Positions 21,446 to 35,019 are shown, counted from the stretch's first letter. The stretch: 64,000 nt of DNA from Acanthosoma haemorrhoidale (GCA_930367205.1 OV884012.1:57123239-57187238); one strand, 5' to 3'. Numbers and translations: made by a program. Notes: generated by a model from the letters alone, not told the origin.

Positions 21446-21550
21446 AGGGTGGTCTGAAAAGTTTCCGACCTAACAAAGCTTTTATTTCACTAGCTTTGAT
21501 TTATTTTATTATCATCTTCATGTTGAGGTTGGAAACTTTTCAGACCACCT
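21446..21550. mobile_element. Mariner-like fold-back MITE (~105 bp)
   Basis: A left arm with GGTGGTCTGAAAAGTTTCC (21446-21471) and a right arm with GGAAACTTTTCAGACCACC (21526-21550) are inverted copies with one mismatch over about 25 bp, around a 54-bp AT-rich middle. The flanking TA sites are degraded (TC on the left, TGTA on the right). A second, half copy is at 46793-46858. Confidence 0.85.
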
Positions 21551-22184
21551 GTGTACATATATATATATCGACTTTATATATATTTTTTTATTATTAATTT
21601 AACAAATTATATTTTATGTACGTACTTTCCGCAAACATTTTATTCTAATTATACTAACGGACCATCTCATATATGTAATAGCACAAAAATAATTTCGGAA
21701 GTCTAAACGTTCAATCATACCTTCTACTATCCATCACATGCTACACTCCTACGAAAACTTGTATGGCACTACTAATACCCAACCTTCTATATTTTCGTAT
21801 ATGTTTGCCGAAATGTGTCAGACATAACCAACATCCGAAAATCTTATTAAATATAACGAAAGTATTTTAGACGAAAGTAAGCAGTAAAACTACCAAGTTG
21901 GCAACTAAAAAATTAGCACAAATACTCTCAGATGGCTCGTTTTTTTAAAGCGATTGCTGATTACGATATATGTTTTTTGGGCGTAAACAAATTATAAATC
22001 CAGTACTTTTATTAGACGGTCAAATTACCCAGTCTTGTGAGGCTCTTAGTTAATAGTTTGTGCTATATTAGCGGTAGGGCCATTCTAGTCCCAATTATTG
22101 AGCAGTATAGTTTCTTAATCTTGAGTAAAACTTTACTAAAACTTGTTGTTTGTATTGTGTTAACCCTTACTTTTTTATATATAT
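21551..22184. other. AT-rich intergenic sequence, no gene seen
   Basis: Nothing recognised. Confidence 0.4.
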
Positions 22185-24000
22185 TTTTCAGCAATTAAAA
22201 AATATATGTTCCGGATTGAGAGCAGCAGAGGGACATCTTAGGAAGACTTTTCGACAATGGTCATTAATGCCAATATATAGACGATCTGATGACGAGGTAT
22301 TGAAATAGTAGAGCATCAAAGGATCTGAAGGACGAAGTATGTTAGGAGGTAGAGAATTCCAGAGGGTAGTACTTCGAGCGACTGATATATCGAAAAATAT
22401 ATATATTTTTTAAACACGAATAACTAATTAATTATTTATTAATTAAATTAATTTATTTGAACCTAAAATAATTATATGTATATAATCTCATATCGAATGC
22501 ATAGGACAATAAATAAATATTGTGACAAGGCCAGTGGTTGGTTCCATTGTTTACAATCAATTTTAAAGTAATCAGTAAAATAATCAGCTTAGTGAGTAGT
22601 TCCCACTATTCAGGATTGAATTCCCAGATTCGTTACAAGCTCTTCTTAGAAGTTTAAATAGTAACAGACCCAATTATAATTGCAGTTTATTATACTATAA
22701 ATGTAACCGTAATTTCAATTAAATATTGTAGTAACCTAAATAATTACTTATTCTTCATTGTTTTATTACATCGTATTTTTAAATATTTCTTTACGTATAT
22801 ACGTATATACTTTAAGTATATCTTCAATTACCATCCGATGCCGGAATAATAATTTCCTCATCGCTAAATTGCTTTGAGGCTACGACGAATGTGTATTTCA
22901 TTATTATTGCTACATCAATAATTACTATATTTTCGGTGACCTGTTAGCTGGGAGATCGTGTGATACCATTACTAGTCATGCATATTATATTACCTCAGAG
23001 TATAATTACATTTTTAATCCATATAAATTATTAAAAAACAGCTATTTTAAGGTCTATTGAAATTTATGCAGAGAGTGTCCAAGTGGGTACCTGTAATAAA
23101 AAGTAATATCTTACTCTACAATCTAGAGTTTTTTATCATTAGCTTAAGTTTATTCTGGGAAGAGATGTATAAAATAATAGAAAACGATCGATATTAGTGT
23201 AGAATGCTTAGCTTTCTGAGCCACTGAGATGATTAGTAACGCTCCCAATGGCTTTTAAGGCCATGTTCAGCCTCGTGAGTTAAGGGGTGAAAAATAACAA
23301 GTCAAAAATATACGAAATTAGTACCTAATCCATTGTTTTCGAGTTCACTAATCTGATTAGTGTCAGTCCTGCTACTTTTACTAAAATTTTAAAATTTAAG
23401 ATTAGTTGAATAGAACGTAAAGAACTCTATTGAGGCTTCTAAAAATGTTTAGAGAGATGAGAACTCTGCCGAATCTTCTAAAATGTTGTGGAAACGAACT
23501 TGGTTTCAGGAGCACCTTCTTGAAATTGATGAACCTTGTGGTACACCGGAAGACAATGAAATGAGTTGTTATTGGGGTTGATCAAGAATGATCTGGTTAT
23601 TATTAAGGGAGGAAAGACTAGGGAGCGAGCAGAGAAGAATAATTTAAACCAGTTGACCGCACTGTCAGAAAAGGACTAAGAAAAGGAGAAGTTATCAAGA
23701 ATAATCAAGGATGCCAAATTCTTTGGTGAAGTCTAAGAGAAAAAGAATAGATATGAGTTATTGTTCAACGGTGGATTTGTAGTCTTGCACGATTATGTTA
23801 AGAGCGTATTAGGGGTAAAGTCACGAGAAAATTTAGGATTGAACTAGTCTTTTGAAAGTTTTGAAAAGATAGAGGTATTTGATGATAGTGTTTAAGAAAG
23901 GTGGGGACCAGGATCTTTAATAAATTTTCTATTTTAGACGAAAGAGAAAATGTGTATTTTTGAAGAGTTAAATTAAAAATGCAATATGAGAATAATTGTA
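22185..24000 (-). pseudogene. CR1/jockey-like LINE relic
   Basis: Reading -: near 23760-23700 ISILFLLDFTKEFGIL (normally LLDFSKAFD, first catalytic block); near 23660-23610 SDSAVNWFKLFFSARS; near 23585-23540 SLSSGVPQGSSISRRC (the SGVPQGS RT motif). About 1.2 kb further, 22390-22190 gives ARSTTLWNSLPPNI, a C-terminal block common in CR1/L2/jockey-type LINEs. The FADD region between them is unreadable or displaced. Order and spacing fit one element. Confidence 0.6.
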
Positions 24001-24257
24001 GGCAGAACCAACTTTGGGAATTTTACTGGAATGATATGTGGACCTACAGAACTCGTTCTTGATTTCAAGTCGAGGAAATGATGTTTGGATGAGAAAAAGA
24101 TAGTCTTAATGGTCTTTTATGGGTCGAAATTATTAGTAGTCATAATTTGGAATGGTGGAAGGTGTGATGAAAGAATTGAGGCCATTGGGATAAATGTGGG
24201 AAACAGAGAAGGCCCCATTTGGTGCAAGTATCGGTTGCTAAAGTAAATGTAGTAACT

Positions 24258-24965
24258 CTTTTTTTTTTAACCTCTTCCTGAGGACGATACCTCACACAGG
24301 GTCTTCCCACAAACCCTAAGCGAGGCGGGCCCACAGGTTACACGTTACCTGTGGTGTGCGTATTCCGGTGCAATGGGATTGTTGCACCGGTCAACGCACC
24401 TAGGTTTATACTTTTAAACCGTCTTTATTCTTCAAAAGTTATATAAAGTTTTATTCACTATTTAATGTGTTTCTTACGAGCTATCTTTGTAAAATTAATT
24501 TTTTTTTTTTTTTAACAAAGAAACAATAAATCTTCTTATACCTATGTACAAACCCTTAAGCAGTAACATAATATATCTATATATAAATCAATACAAAGCT
24601 ACTTATTATTATATTTTATCCTATAACTATTTGCAAATTGCTTAAGAGGTACTTAATATCAATACTAACTAGGGGTTGTTGCTGGTCTTTCGGTCTTTCA
24701 CCGGGTGCTTCTTCATTATCTCCCCCGGACTGCTCTCGATGGGGTTCATCCTTGGGTAGCTACGTCCTTTCTTTCAGGAGCCTCGCCGCAAGCTCCCGAA
24801 TATTGGCCTGCACCGGTACTGGCGCCTTCTTTCTCTTCTTTCTTCCAACCGTTTTGAAAACTTCCTTGACCTCAGTTGACTTCGGAGCTCTCGTCTCTTC
24901 AGGGGCAGATGCATGTATTGAGGTCGATGTGCCTACGACTTACCCCTCCCTCAATTGAAAACAGC
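24258..24965 (-). mobile_element. LINE ORF1 (gag) fragment with hairpin-bearing 3' end and A tail
   Basis: On - 24940-24780 encodes ASAPEETRAPKSTEVKEVF and then TVGRKKRKKAPVPVQ and NIRELAARLLKER: the Ser/Thr/Lys-rich, basic linker style of LINE ORF1 proteins. It reads on after a stop to a Gln-rich end near 24660. Downstream are two perfect hairpins and then a run of A (T run at 24258-24268 on +). There is no RT between ORF1 and the tail, so this is either a gag-only element or a deletion product. Identification is by composition. Confidence 0.4.
24326..24394. other. Two adjacent hairpins in the LINE-like 3' end
   Basis: First: CACAGGT-AACGTGTA-ACCTGTG on - (near 24331-24352). Second: CCGGTGCAA and TTGCACCGG around an 8-nt loop (near 24365-24392). 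Both stems are perfect, unlike the decayed neighbourhood. A related but imperfect sequence is at 31840-31905. Confidence 0.6.
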
Positions 24966-27130
24966 CAGCTTATTTATTTACTTGAGTAACAAAAAAATAA
25001 AAAACGCAAAGTAAAATTAATGACTTTATAGGTTGGTTTTGTAGCCTCAAATGTTTTGGTGATCAACGATTATTTTTTGCAAATAAATATTATGTGTTGT
25101 AATTTTGTTACTTTTCTAGAGTTATAAAATATTTTCTAACACTAAAAAAAGTATTTTCAGTTTAATAATATACGCTGTAGCTAATCACTTCTGTTGACTG
25201 ATATATGCAACAAAAAAAAGTTGTTTTTGCTTATTCATTCCGAAATATTGATTGGGTGGAATTGAATGATTTTTCTATATGGAGGCGATTGCTAACTTTT
25301 TTGCACTCTAGTTTGCACACCCCTTTTGAGCTAGAAGGTCGAGAGCCACCTACTGAAATATCTTTGTCATTACTAAATACCGACTGATCTATTTCACTCA
25401 CCTTGCACTTAACATTCTATTAGTATCGTAGAAACAGGAAAACCTTTGTGGTAAGACTGTTGCATTAAAAAACCTTTCAGTCGTTCGTTCAACCTTGACA
25501 AACTTCCCGACTAAAACAAAAAAAAAAAATCATTTGTCCCATGTTTTACGACTTTTGGCATTATGGAGCGTAATGAACTCATTATAGAGGCTATAACAAG
25601 TTTGTGAGTTTTGTCCTGTTCAGTATATATCAGGGACAAAAGATAGCCATAGGCACTTAGTCATAAAAGCTTCTGTTACAATTTTGGGATTGAGTTCCAC
25701 TTCATTCTCGAGAAAGTTCCCAATCCCTCTCGGATCTAACTAACAAACTCGTTTTTAATTTAACGCATTAAAATTATAATGAAATAAAACGTTAGCTTTG
25801 TTTTAGAGACAGCCATAAGTTTTACATCAGTAGATCAAGAGTTAGGTTGTGAGATTTATCTTAAATCTCAAGAATATTTTTGCAGGCGCATTAAAGATAT
25901 GCATGGGTTAAAACTAAATACTTTAAATAAGCAATATACAATCGAACCACACCTACAATAACCAACCAACAAATCAATAAGAAAATAGGATGTTACCATC
26001 CAAGATTGGTAACTTTACCAAACTAGTTTTGGATCGTGTTGAAATCAGCTTCTTAGAAAAGGTTGTGATTTTTTATCTAGCTGAAAAATAAAAGACATCA
26101 CTAATTTAATGGCAGATGTTGGTTACTCAAGATATTCCGATTGAGAGCCCTTTCGACGCAGGGCTACAAATTTTAATGTTAATTTATGTCCCATTTAAGT
26201 CAAGAACAGATGACCAGAAAACAATTTAATGATAATGAAATCGATTAAAGGCAAGTCTACTTTTATTAGTGTCACAACGTTAAAAAGAAACATCGCTTTA
26301 TTTGCTGTCTATTTATTATATTCCAACCCTGCCGGCGAACTCGATGTAAATGAAACATTTACAGCAGCTTGCACAGATAAATGATTTATCTCAACGCTTG
26401 TACTGTTAAAATCATTTAAAGGTATATCAGTTTTATACTATTATTATTTATTGTTTTAATGTTATATTGATCTAAGATTTTAAATGAATATATTTATGAG
26501 AAAAGATTCTATTGTTTTTAAGTGTTTCGGTTTTATTAGCTAAGACTTTTAAAAGTATTTTAATTTAATGTTTTTGACCACGATTTTGGTCTTTTATACA
26601 CCAAAATTCTGAAAGTTTTTTTGCTTTGTGTTTTGCAGTGTCTGATGTCGATAGTTCTCTATCGAATCTTTTTATATTGTGCGAGTACAAACTGATGTCC
26701 CTGTTATTTCATTACTAACAACTCTCAACCTACAACAATGAAGAATATATATATTTAAACACTACTGTAAAAAAAATTGTGTTTTATAGAATAGGCCACC
26801 AATTCTCGTTAACTATACCTGTCGTTAAAAGATCTATTTATTTATTATTTTTAATAGTGCTCGTTGGTGCAAAGGAACAGACAAAAAAGGTCACAGACGA
26901 AAGACTATTGCCCTGTAGCGGTTTAAAAGTCGAGCCTCTCCCTTGAATCTGCAATAAAACTAGGAAACATAACAATGTGTCGGTTTTGGCTGAAATTTTG
27001 TATACGGACGAAATTCCAATCCCGATTGGTAACCGTTTGTAAGAATCTCTACCCCATTCAGAGAATTTTAATATAGTTAATAATTTGCATTCTTCGAAAA
27101 ACTCTTGGAAGACACAAAAAAGTTTGATTT
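24966..27130. other. AT-rich intergenic sequence, no gene seen
   Basis: Nothing recognised on either strand. Confidence 0.4.
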
Positions 27131-27292
27131 ACACCTCTCTCGAGGCCCTCCACACTCCTCATCCTCTACACACATCCTTCAAATGGGACACCCCCTAGTG
27201 AAAGGCTATCACCAATCCAAGATAAGTATCCTTTTTATTTTTCCCTTATCCTATTTTTATTATTTTGTAATATTTTGAAAAAAAAAAAATTG
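27131..27292 (+). repeat. Short repeat family S, copy 3
   Basis: Shares CATCCTTCAAATGGG and the CATCCTATTTTTAT-type end with the copy at 18783, and ends in a run of A. More diverged than the others. Confidence 0.5.
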
Positions 27293-29589
27293 ATGCAATG
27301 TGTTTACTACGTTCTTTTATCAATATTAGAGTTTCTATCCAGCTTTTTTTTTCAAGCTTCTTCTGCCTATTTGCAGATCACAATTGAATTCTTTGAATTT
27401 TTAAATATACGAATCTTTCCGGACGTATAGATCACATTATGTAAGAGGTTATTGTTAAGAATTTTATTTTATTTATAATATTTTCTAGCAAAAATAAAAT
27501 CACTTTCTATTCCTACACATTATGAAATATCTAACCAACGGGTTTTAGTTACAATTACTCAGTTAAATTAGTTTCTTATTTAAAATCTATGTTATCAAAT
27601 GCCTTTATGGAATCAATTATTTAGTTTTCTTTTATTGACATTTACACTATGAACTTCATTGATATGATGCCAAAAGCCATTCAAAAAGAAAGGGTAAATA
27701 ATCTTGGACTTTTGAACCACAAAGTTTTCCAAACACATAAGCTAAAAGAGAATTCCCAGACATGGAGAAGGAGGTGTTTATTTGATCATAATTGAAAATT
27801 AACTTTATGGGCTATTTCATGCTCTACATTAGGTTTAATAGAAGAATTACAAATGTGAAGGTCACTATTCCATGTAGTCATTGAACCTAAACATTTATTT
27901 TACTTGAAAATCCATTTGAAGAAACATTCGTTTACTCCTCCTTCTTTTTTTTTAAATGACTCCTGTGTAACCAGAACCTTAATTGTTTTATTCACACTCA
28001 CTAGATACATTTATGCATATGTTTAATTCATATCTCACCTACTTATTTGTAGGATGTCTGACCGTTCCAAGTACATTCTTGTAGCTGATTATCTATGTAT
28101 ACCATATCCTTAGTTGTACTCTCCGTGCTGAATAGTTTCAATCCTTTTTTAGAGAGACGAGAATTTTACGAGATAAGTGCATGCATATATTCGGCACTTA
28201 GTATCCTTGTCTTTCCCCTTGAATGGAATCACAAAGGCTATCGAGTTTTCTTAATCGAGCGGCATGATATAGTTTCCTCAAACTCCTACATATCATTGGA
28301 GGAGAGTAGGCAGGGAGGAGGGACTCTTGGATTGGAGGGGAGATTGGAAGGAAGGCTGGGGTCACAATTTAAATAAAACGGCTTTTGTAAAATTACAAAC
28401 AATAAAATAAATATGGGCGAGAAAGTATAACTAATATCAGAAAACAGAATATATTAATTAACCTTCGTGGCGATATTATTTTATATTGGACAAGTCAGCA
28501 GTAGCTTTACACATTTACGTTTCAGAAAATTTGTGGCGTACATGAATGACAATGATTTCCATTAATTCCTAATTTAAGTTAACCATGGTGACAAGTTTAT
28601 TAAACCTTTGCCTTCCTTAGCATTTGGTTAATTCCTAGTCTGATCCAAATGTATAATAATAACCTGGTTTTATCTTAGCTCAATGTGTACACACGAAGGC
28701 TATATAGAATTATAGAACTATAAAACGATGTTTTATTTTTTGCTGCTGTGGCAATACCAATGTCAACAAGACAAGTCTTGAATGCTCCCATTATATCCCG
28801 CTTGAATAAGTCTTTTATGTATCATAAAACTAAATTTATTTGAGACATATTTATGTATTTAAAGGCAATATTTTTGACTCATGTTTTTTTACCAATCCTT
28901 GAAAGTTAGAAATTACTGGAGACCTGGAAAAAGTCTAGAATATCTAACGAAACATCATAGGGATTAATTACTGGTATTGCAAGGCATTTGGAGTTAATAA
29001 TACTTTTTTCTTTCTTTATCTGAGCTAAAGCATTATTTTACGAAATAATAGCAAAAAGTAAATATATTAGGTTTTATTAGGATTAAATATATTCTTTGTA
29101 GAAAGTTTTAGTAAAGATAGGTTGGTAACTTTCGTCTGAAACCACAATGTACGTTTCTGTTTTAATATATTTTCTTGTCATGCGGTATTTTAAGCACGAT
29201 CATTGACTCAGGAAAAAAAGCATTTGTTTTAGGGAATAAACATATAAATTTTCGGATTAGATTCTGCTACCACCATATGTTCGAACGGCGATTCCGTTAT
29301 TTAGAAGCGAATTCAGAAAGCGGATTATAGTAAAATAAGTAGTAATTGGGTAAAGGTTATTCCAGTACATAGGTATGATTGGTCTGTCATGTGCCACAAA
29401 TTAATTTACTTTGTTGTCCCAGTTCTGTAAATTCTATTGAAAAAAATTCTTCAGCGGCGCCTCAAGCCTCGCAGTGTGTAAGACGTATATGGATCACGAT
29501 TCGTCCAAACTTATAAACTGTTGGAAAAATTAAAAATATTTTACAGCCCGGCCTATTGTGTTTAAGTAAATCTATTCTAAAAAAAAGTG
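27293..29589. other. AT-rich intergenic sequence, no gene seen
   Basis: A purine-rich GGAGG patch is at 28300-28370. No gene or repeat boundary recognised. Confidence 0.4.
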
Positions 29590-30000
29590 CTTAAAGAACA
29601 ATTGCATGCAAGAAGACGGATCGAGAGCCCAAGGCTTAGCTGAACAGGATGTGGAATGACTGAAGCTCGCTCATCTTACGGTCGAAATTAGGCAACAGCA
29701 GAAAGAAACCGAGGTGAATCGGCTTACGGGAAGCTTCGATTCCAAATCAGTTGAAGATGCAGAGCTGTAAGACTTAAAAAGTTGGAGAATTGTTTTCTGA
29801 GCCTTCTCCCTTTACCTAAGAGCATATGAGAGAATGGTATAAACCCTTATGGTTAAGAAAGGCAAATAGCCGTACGAGAAACAATAGTTCGTATATGGCT
29901 CAATACTCGTAGAGGGGAAAAGGTAGTATCGTGGACTGTCGATGGCTGTTCAGGACGGGAAGTCTCGTTAACTGATTTGACCTTGTAAGGCAAGCCATTG
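29590..30000 (+). pseudogene. Unrecognised coding-like relic
   Basis: Richer in G+C than its surroundings. One frame has long readable stretches broken by stops: LAHLTVEIRQQQKETEVNRL then GSFDSKSVEDAEL, and after a shift ETIVRIWLNTRRGEKVVSW and VDGCSGREVSLTDL. The helical Gln/Glu-rich start could be retrotransposon gag, but I cannot match it to a family. Confidence 0.3.
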
Positions 30001-30742
30001 AGTAGGGAACCCGTTACGGTAGGTAGAGAATGAAAGTGGACTTTTCCTATGTACTAAAGGAGGCTTGGTTCAAAACAATAAAAACTAATAAAAATGTGAT
30101 TTTAAAAACAAATGTATGTATTATTATTAAATACTATAGAGTATTTACAAAGGGAATTAGTAATGTAAATTATCTTCCACTTCCATTTTTTAATTATCCT
30201 TTATGCAACAAAATAATCTCTAGTCACACAATATTGTTATTATTATTTAATATTACAAGCTTTTAGCCATGTTTCTTTTGGCTCTTGGAATCTACGATAG
30301 TTGCAATGGATCCATGTCCAATCATTTTAATGTAAGAGTGATAAATTTACTGCTAGACTGAAGTAGCTTACCTGGAGGGGGGGCGATAGAGGTGGACACA
30401 AACTTTGGCTGGCATTTTTCATTATATTTTGTCTAAAAATAAACAATATAATAAAATTCTAATCACCAGAAAAAATGATTATTGTGTGTATGAAATTTAA
30501 CAAATATGAGTACTAATCCCTGTGACCCTATATGACGTCAGCATATTTACTGTTTATCAGTGAAAAAAACAAAAAAAACATTGGGGTTATATTTGGAATT
30601 GGCGATGGTCACATGAAGATGCCACCTTGCGGAAAAACAAGATATAGCAACACTTTCCATAGAAAACAACTAACAGATGATATCAATTTTAGCGATGTCA
30701 TTGTAGACTTTTCTGATAAAAAAGTAATAAAAATGTATAAGC
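30001..30742. other. Intergenic sequence, no gene seen
   Basis: AT-rich up to the solo LTR. The apparent frame 30532-30840 is chance, as it runs across the LTR boundary. Confidence 0.4.
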
Positions 30743-30747
30743 ACGTT
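30743..30747. repeat. 5-bp target duplication of solo LTR, left
   Basis: ACGTT, identical to 31359-31363. Confidence 0.75.
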
Positions 30748-31358
30748 TGTCGGGACGTCACTAGGGGGGTGCCTGTTCACCCTAGCCCTGGTGACAAAGG
30801 CGGATTGTTCGAGTTTATAACCTGGACAATCGTTTCATGACGGCGTTACTATCTGACTCCATTTTTGATAGGTATGTGCCCCGACAATGCACTATGTTCA
30901 AGAGAAGAGGTGCAGAGGTTTTTCATAAAGAATTAGTCAAGTTTTCAGAGTTCGAGCGGAAACCAAGCATCAACGAGTAAAGGTCACAAAAGACTAATTA
31001 ACATGGCCAGGAACCCTGGCTTAAGTACCCTCTCTGGGAGGGCTGCAAGGGCCTAGGCCGGTGGTTGGGTTTCCACACATGTGGTGATGAACCGCGACCG
31101 CCGCCTGATTACCCGACCCCTGGAGGGTAGAGGCTGCAAAAGGGTTGTTCATGTTTATGACTGACAGCTGGTGACCCTTCTCGCGTCACTTGCTTGGCCC
31201 CATCTTTTATTGCTTAACACATTTACAATGATTTATATTTGTTCATGTTATTTACATTTTGTCTATAATCCATTTAGTTCATGTTATTTACTTTTGATTG
31301 CAATATATATGCAATAGAGTATAGGGTGATTTATGTTATGTAGTTAGTGGTCGCTACA
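30748..31358 (-). mobile_element. Solo LTR, tRNA-Trp-primed gypsy family (CsRn1-like), 611 bp
   Basis: On - it starts TGTAGCGACCACTAAC and ends CCCGACA (TG...CA), flanked by ACGTT on both sides. It matches the LTRs at 42996 and 56549: the same ACTAACTACATAA start, the TGTCGGGGCA core (near 30880) and the GTGACG...CCGACA end. No internal region remains, so LTR-LTR recombination has removed the rest. This copy defines the family's true LTR ends. Confidence 0.88.
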
Positions 31359-31363
31359 ACGTT
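31359..31363. repeat. 5-bp target duplication of solo LTR, right
   Basis: ACGTT; see 30743-30747. Confidence 0.75.
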
Positions 31364-34300
31364 TTATCATTATATATACAATTTTTAAATTAAGTTTAAA
31401 TAAAAGAAGTAATTTTATTTATTTATGTGCAGCAATTGTTAATAACCAGTCTTGATTTTCATTGACTGTTAAAGGGTGGCAAATGATCTAGAACGCCATT
31501 GAACTCATCAATAATAATTATTGTTGATAATTATAATTAATAGCCTGGTAATTTATCGACATGTAACGATTGTCTACTAATATAGCAAGGCTTATTATTC
31601 AAAGCTTTAGACTAAAGACACCACTAGTGATCCAGGATTAGCCACGAGAATCTGAGTGACACTTGATAACCCAACAAGGCATAATGACTATAGCCACATC
31701 AAAAAAACTATTGCCATTATAAAAAGAAGTTAGTTGCTAGTCTTTAAATTAATACATATTTTCAATAATTTTGGGTAAATGTCAACATGAAGGTCTCAAC
31801 GTTTATATTAGCTAATTTATGTTTTTGTGTGTATAATTACTCCTAGCAGTACCCCTTTAATGGGGAGTGCAGGGGCCTACACGTTCCCTGTGGATTAATC
31901 TAAGAATATACATTTCTGCTTTTATTTGCGGAATACAATGAAATAAATGTTCATTATAAATACAATTCAACATTAGCGTTATTCGCTTTGCTCCAAATTA
32001 AAACTGGTCTCTTAAAGAATCCTGAATAAACTTCGCTCAACATTTCTCGATGAAAATTAATTACTTAATTAGTTAGTGGTGATATATTGAGATATTAACT
32101 ATATTCTGAAGTAACCACGGTCTTATTGTTGATTTTTATAGCGATATCACCATATAGTTTGGATCCTTAGCTATATTACGGCTTATTAACTTCCCATCTC
32201 GTAGAGAGTAGAAGTTCCTACCCAGATACCACACGCGACAATCAGTCTAGAAAAACCCTTCTGCTCTTCTGAGCTCACCCCCGAACTCTTCTTCAATATG
32301 GTAACATGATATATTACTTTTGTATTGTATAATTGCTAAAAGGTATTATTTAATTTTGGTTTTGACTTTAAAAATAAACTTGTATTTCTTGGCATTTCTT
32401 TCTTTTCGTTATTTCTAATTAATAAAAAAATACGTATGAATGCATTTCATTAGGACATCACTCCATCCATTTCACTTATGTACACATGTTGTAGATGCGG
32501 GAGTCCCTCTACATAAATGAGTAAGTAGTTCAAGGCTGCAGTAACTCGAGTGACAGTGGGTTAGCAAGCCGCACTCTAGCTGCCATTACACAATGAGCAA
32601 TGTACTCACGAGCCTTCCTGAATTGCAGCAACTGCTCGCCTAATCACCCTGTGAACTTTCGGCCCGAACTATCGGCCAACCGCCAACACCATTCTTCTTC
32701 GATGATGTTTCACCACCACATCCTAGCCATTGTTTGATTCCGCTGATTGCAGTTTTTAGGGTTTCTTCGGGGTTTTTTTTTGCCGAAACCTGCTAGTTCT
32801 CGTTATTTAAAGCCTTACTGTTTGTCCCAAAGTCGTGAATGGGTCATGGAGATTTCGCTTGATTAAATGTCATAAAAGATACTGCCTGCACCATGAAAGC
32901 TAAAAAAGGAAGGTAACATGGTTTTCACTCTTCGATCAGTTCAGTACAGTCGATCAGTCGGTCCTTAAAATGAGCCTGCCAAATAGGTGGGGCCTGATAT
33001 GCCTTTTCCTGTGTTCTCTCCATCATACCCACTCAGATCCATAAGAAATACAGTCATTGTATTTAATACTAGACCCCCCCCCCCAAAAAAAGTAAACTAA
33101 TCTCTTTCTAATGGCAGTAAAATAATAATTAAAGTTAATATCATATTTGAGCATTTTTACGCGGGCAGCTCTTACCCCTTGTGGTTCAGATGCTGACAAA
33201 AATCCCCTTTTCATTCAAACTAAACACTAGCCACTAAGCAGCTGAATGATAATTATCACATAGTCGGTCTTGAAGCCTTATACGTACAGTCACCTCAATC
33301 TGAAACAATGCTCTACCCACGTATCAGGGGGCTTTGGTTTTCCTTTCTAATATCCTTTTCCTCCAAACCAAGTGCCTCAAGGCGGACCTTGTATCTCACC
33401 AGGCGACCTCGAACCTGGTTGGCGAACCAATTCCTAACCTTTAAGTACGTCTATAATTGCAATCATTAATGTATTTTTGCAGTGCTTCAGCTCGTTTCCG
33501 TATCTAAATTATATAATGCTATAGACCAGCTGAAACATGCAGTTTTCTTTCTTTCAACTAAACTGTAAAACTAAGTAACGTTAAAAATTTATTTTCCACG
33601 TGTAGTTATGAACAAGTAGTAAATAAAGAAAAATCGTAACCTGAGAGTTCCCCTAATAGTAAAAGATTTAAAATTTAAGGGGGGTAGAGGTTTTTTGCGT
33701 TTTTTTTTGTCCGTATTTGGTAAAAACATTAAAAAAAATACTTATTCAGTAGTATTCATTCATATCAATACAATAGAAGGAATATTACTATATTTAAGGC
33801 TAACATATTCTGCCTACTCCATTTTTTTGTTATAATTCTTTTTTTAGAATTATGATGGAGAAAATAAACTACTGTCAACCCTCATACTGAATAAATGAAA
33901 AATAAAAAAATACAAACCTATAGGTACATGTAAAAATATATTAATGAAATTCTATACAGGTATTATTATGTTCACGGCTTGTGTATTAAACGTTAAAATA
34001 TATTTTCCAAGGTATCGATGATTTAAGAAAGACGAGAAGAAAAATGGGGAGAAAAAAAACAAACAATCCTGTGAATGACTAATTTCGTAATCAAACTCAA
34101 TATATAACACAGTCCAGGAAATTACTCTACAATTTAAAAAAAAATGTAAATCTAGCAACAATAAGTTAATAAAAATTGATATGGGAAATAAGCTGGCTTG
34201 TAACAAAATGCGTAAAGACATTGGTTTCATCTAAATTGACCTCTAGGATTAATGTTTCATTTGTAGGGTTTTTGTTTTGTTCTTTTCCTACATGTGACTA

Positions 34301-35019
34301 ATGGCTAATTATTTTATTCAGTTGAGTACTTATTTTGGTTTCGATTTAGAGGTGCTCTGGCGCCTGGTAACTATATGGTATTTATAATGTAACTTGTAAA
34401 CAGAATAAAGAGTATTATTAAAAAAAAACTAACTTGGGGAGCAGTGACTAGAACAGAAACTTTATAAGTGCTCTATATATAATCTATATAAGTTTATACT
34501 GATTTTCACAGCAGTTAAATTAAGGCCCATAACAACTGATTCAGTTGTTTTTTTTAGATCGAAATCTGTTTATTCTCCCTAGTCTCTGTGACAAAATAAA
34601 ATTTACATTTACATTATAGGTCATTATAGAAATATATATATATTTTTTTAACAAAACGCCGTTTGTCTTTCAAACGAGATTGCTTACTTCGTTATTAATT
34701 TCATTACTAAAAGTGATTCCAAAACCATCATAGTTTTTGAAGATACTAGCAAGTGATATATTCGTAGGAGAAATACATTATAACTAGAAACTTACTTATT
34801 TTCTAAAACCACTATGTTTTAAACAATAACATTTACGAATCTATGAATTTTTACGTAATTCGAACTATCAACTTCTTGTAAGTATCGTTGTAATTTGTCG
34901 GTTTTGTCTGCTTCCGAATAATACCCATAAATGCTTTTCGATGAGAACATCCAAGCCGAGTTTGTATTTGCCTTCACCACAGCAGATGACCACAGGAAGA
35001 AATAGAAAAGAATGAAAGC
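31364..35019. other. Mostly AT-rich intergenic sequence, no gene seen
   Basis: 31840-31905 weakly resembles the hairpin region at 24330 (CAGGGAACGTGTAGGCCCCTG on -). 32460-32760 has balanced base composition but gave no recognisable peptide. C run at 33073-33083. Confidence 0.4.

Noticed and set aside
30532..30840. 102-codon frame on +
   Set aside because: Runs from intergenic DNA into the antisense of the solo LTR; chance.
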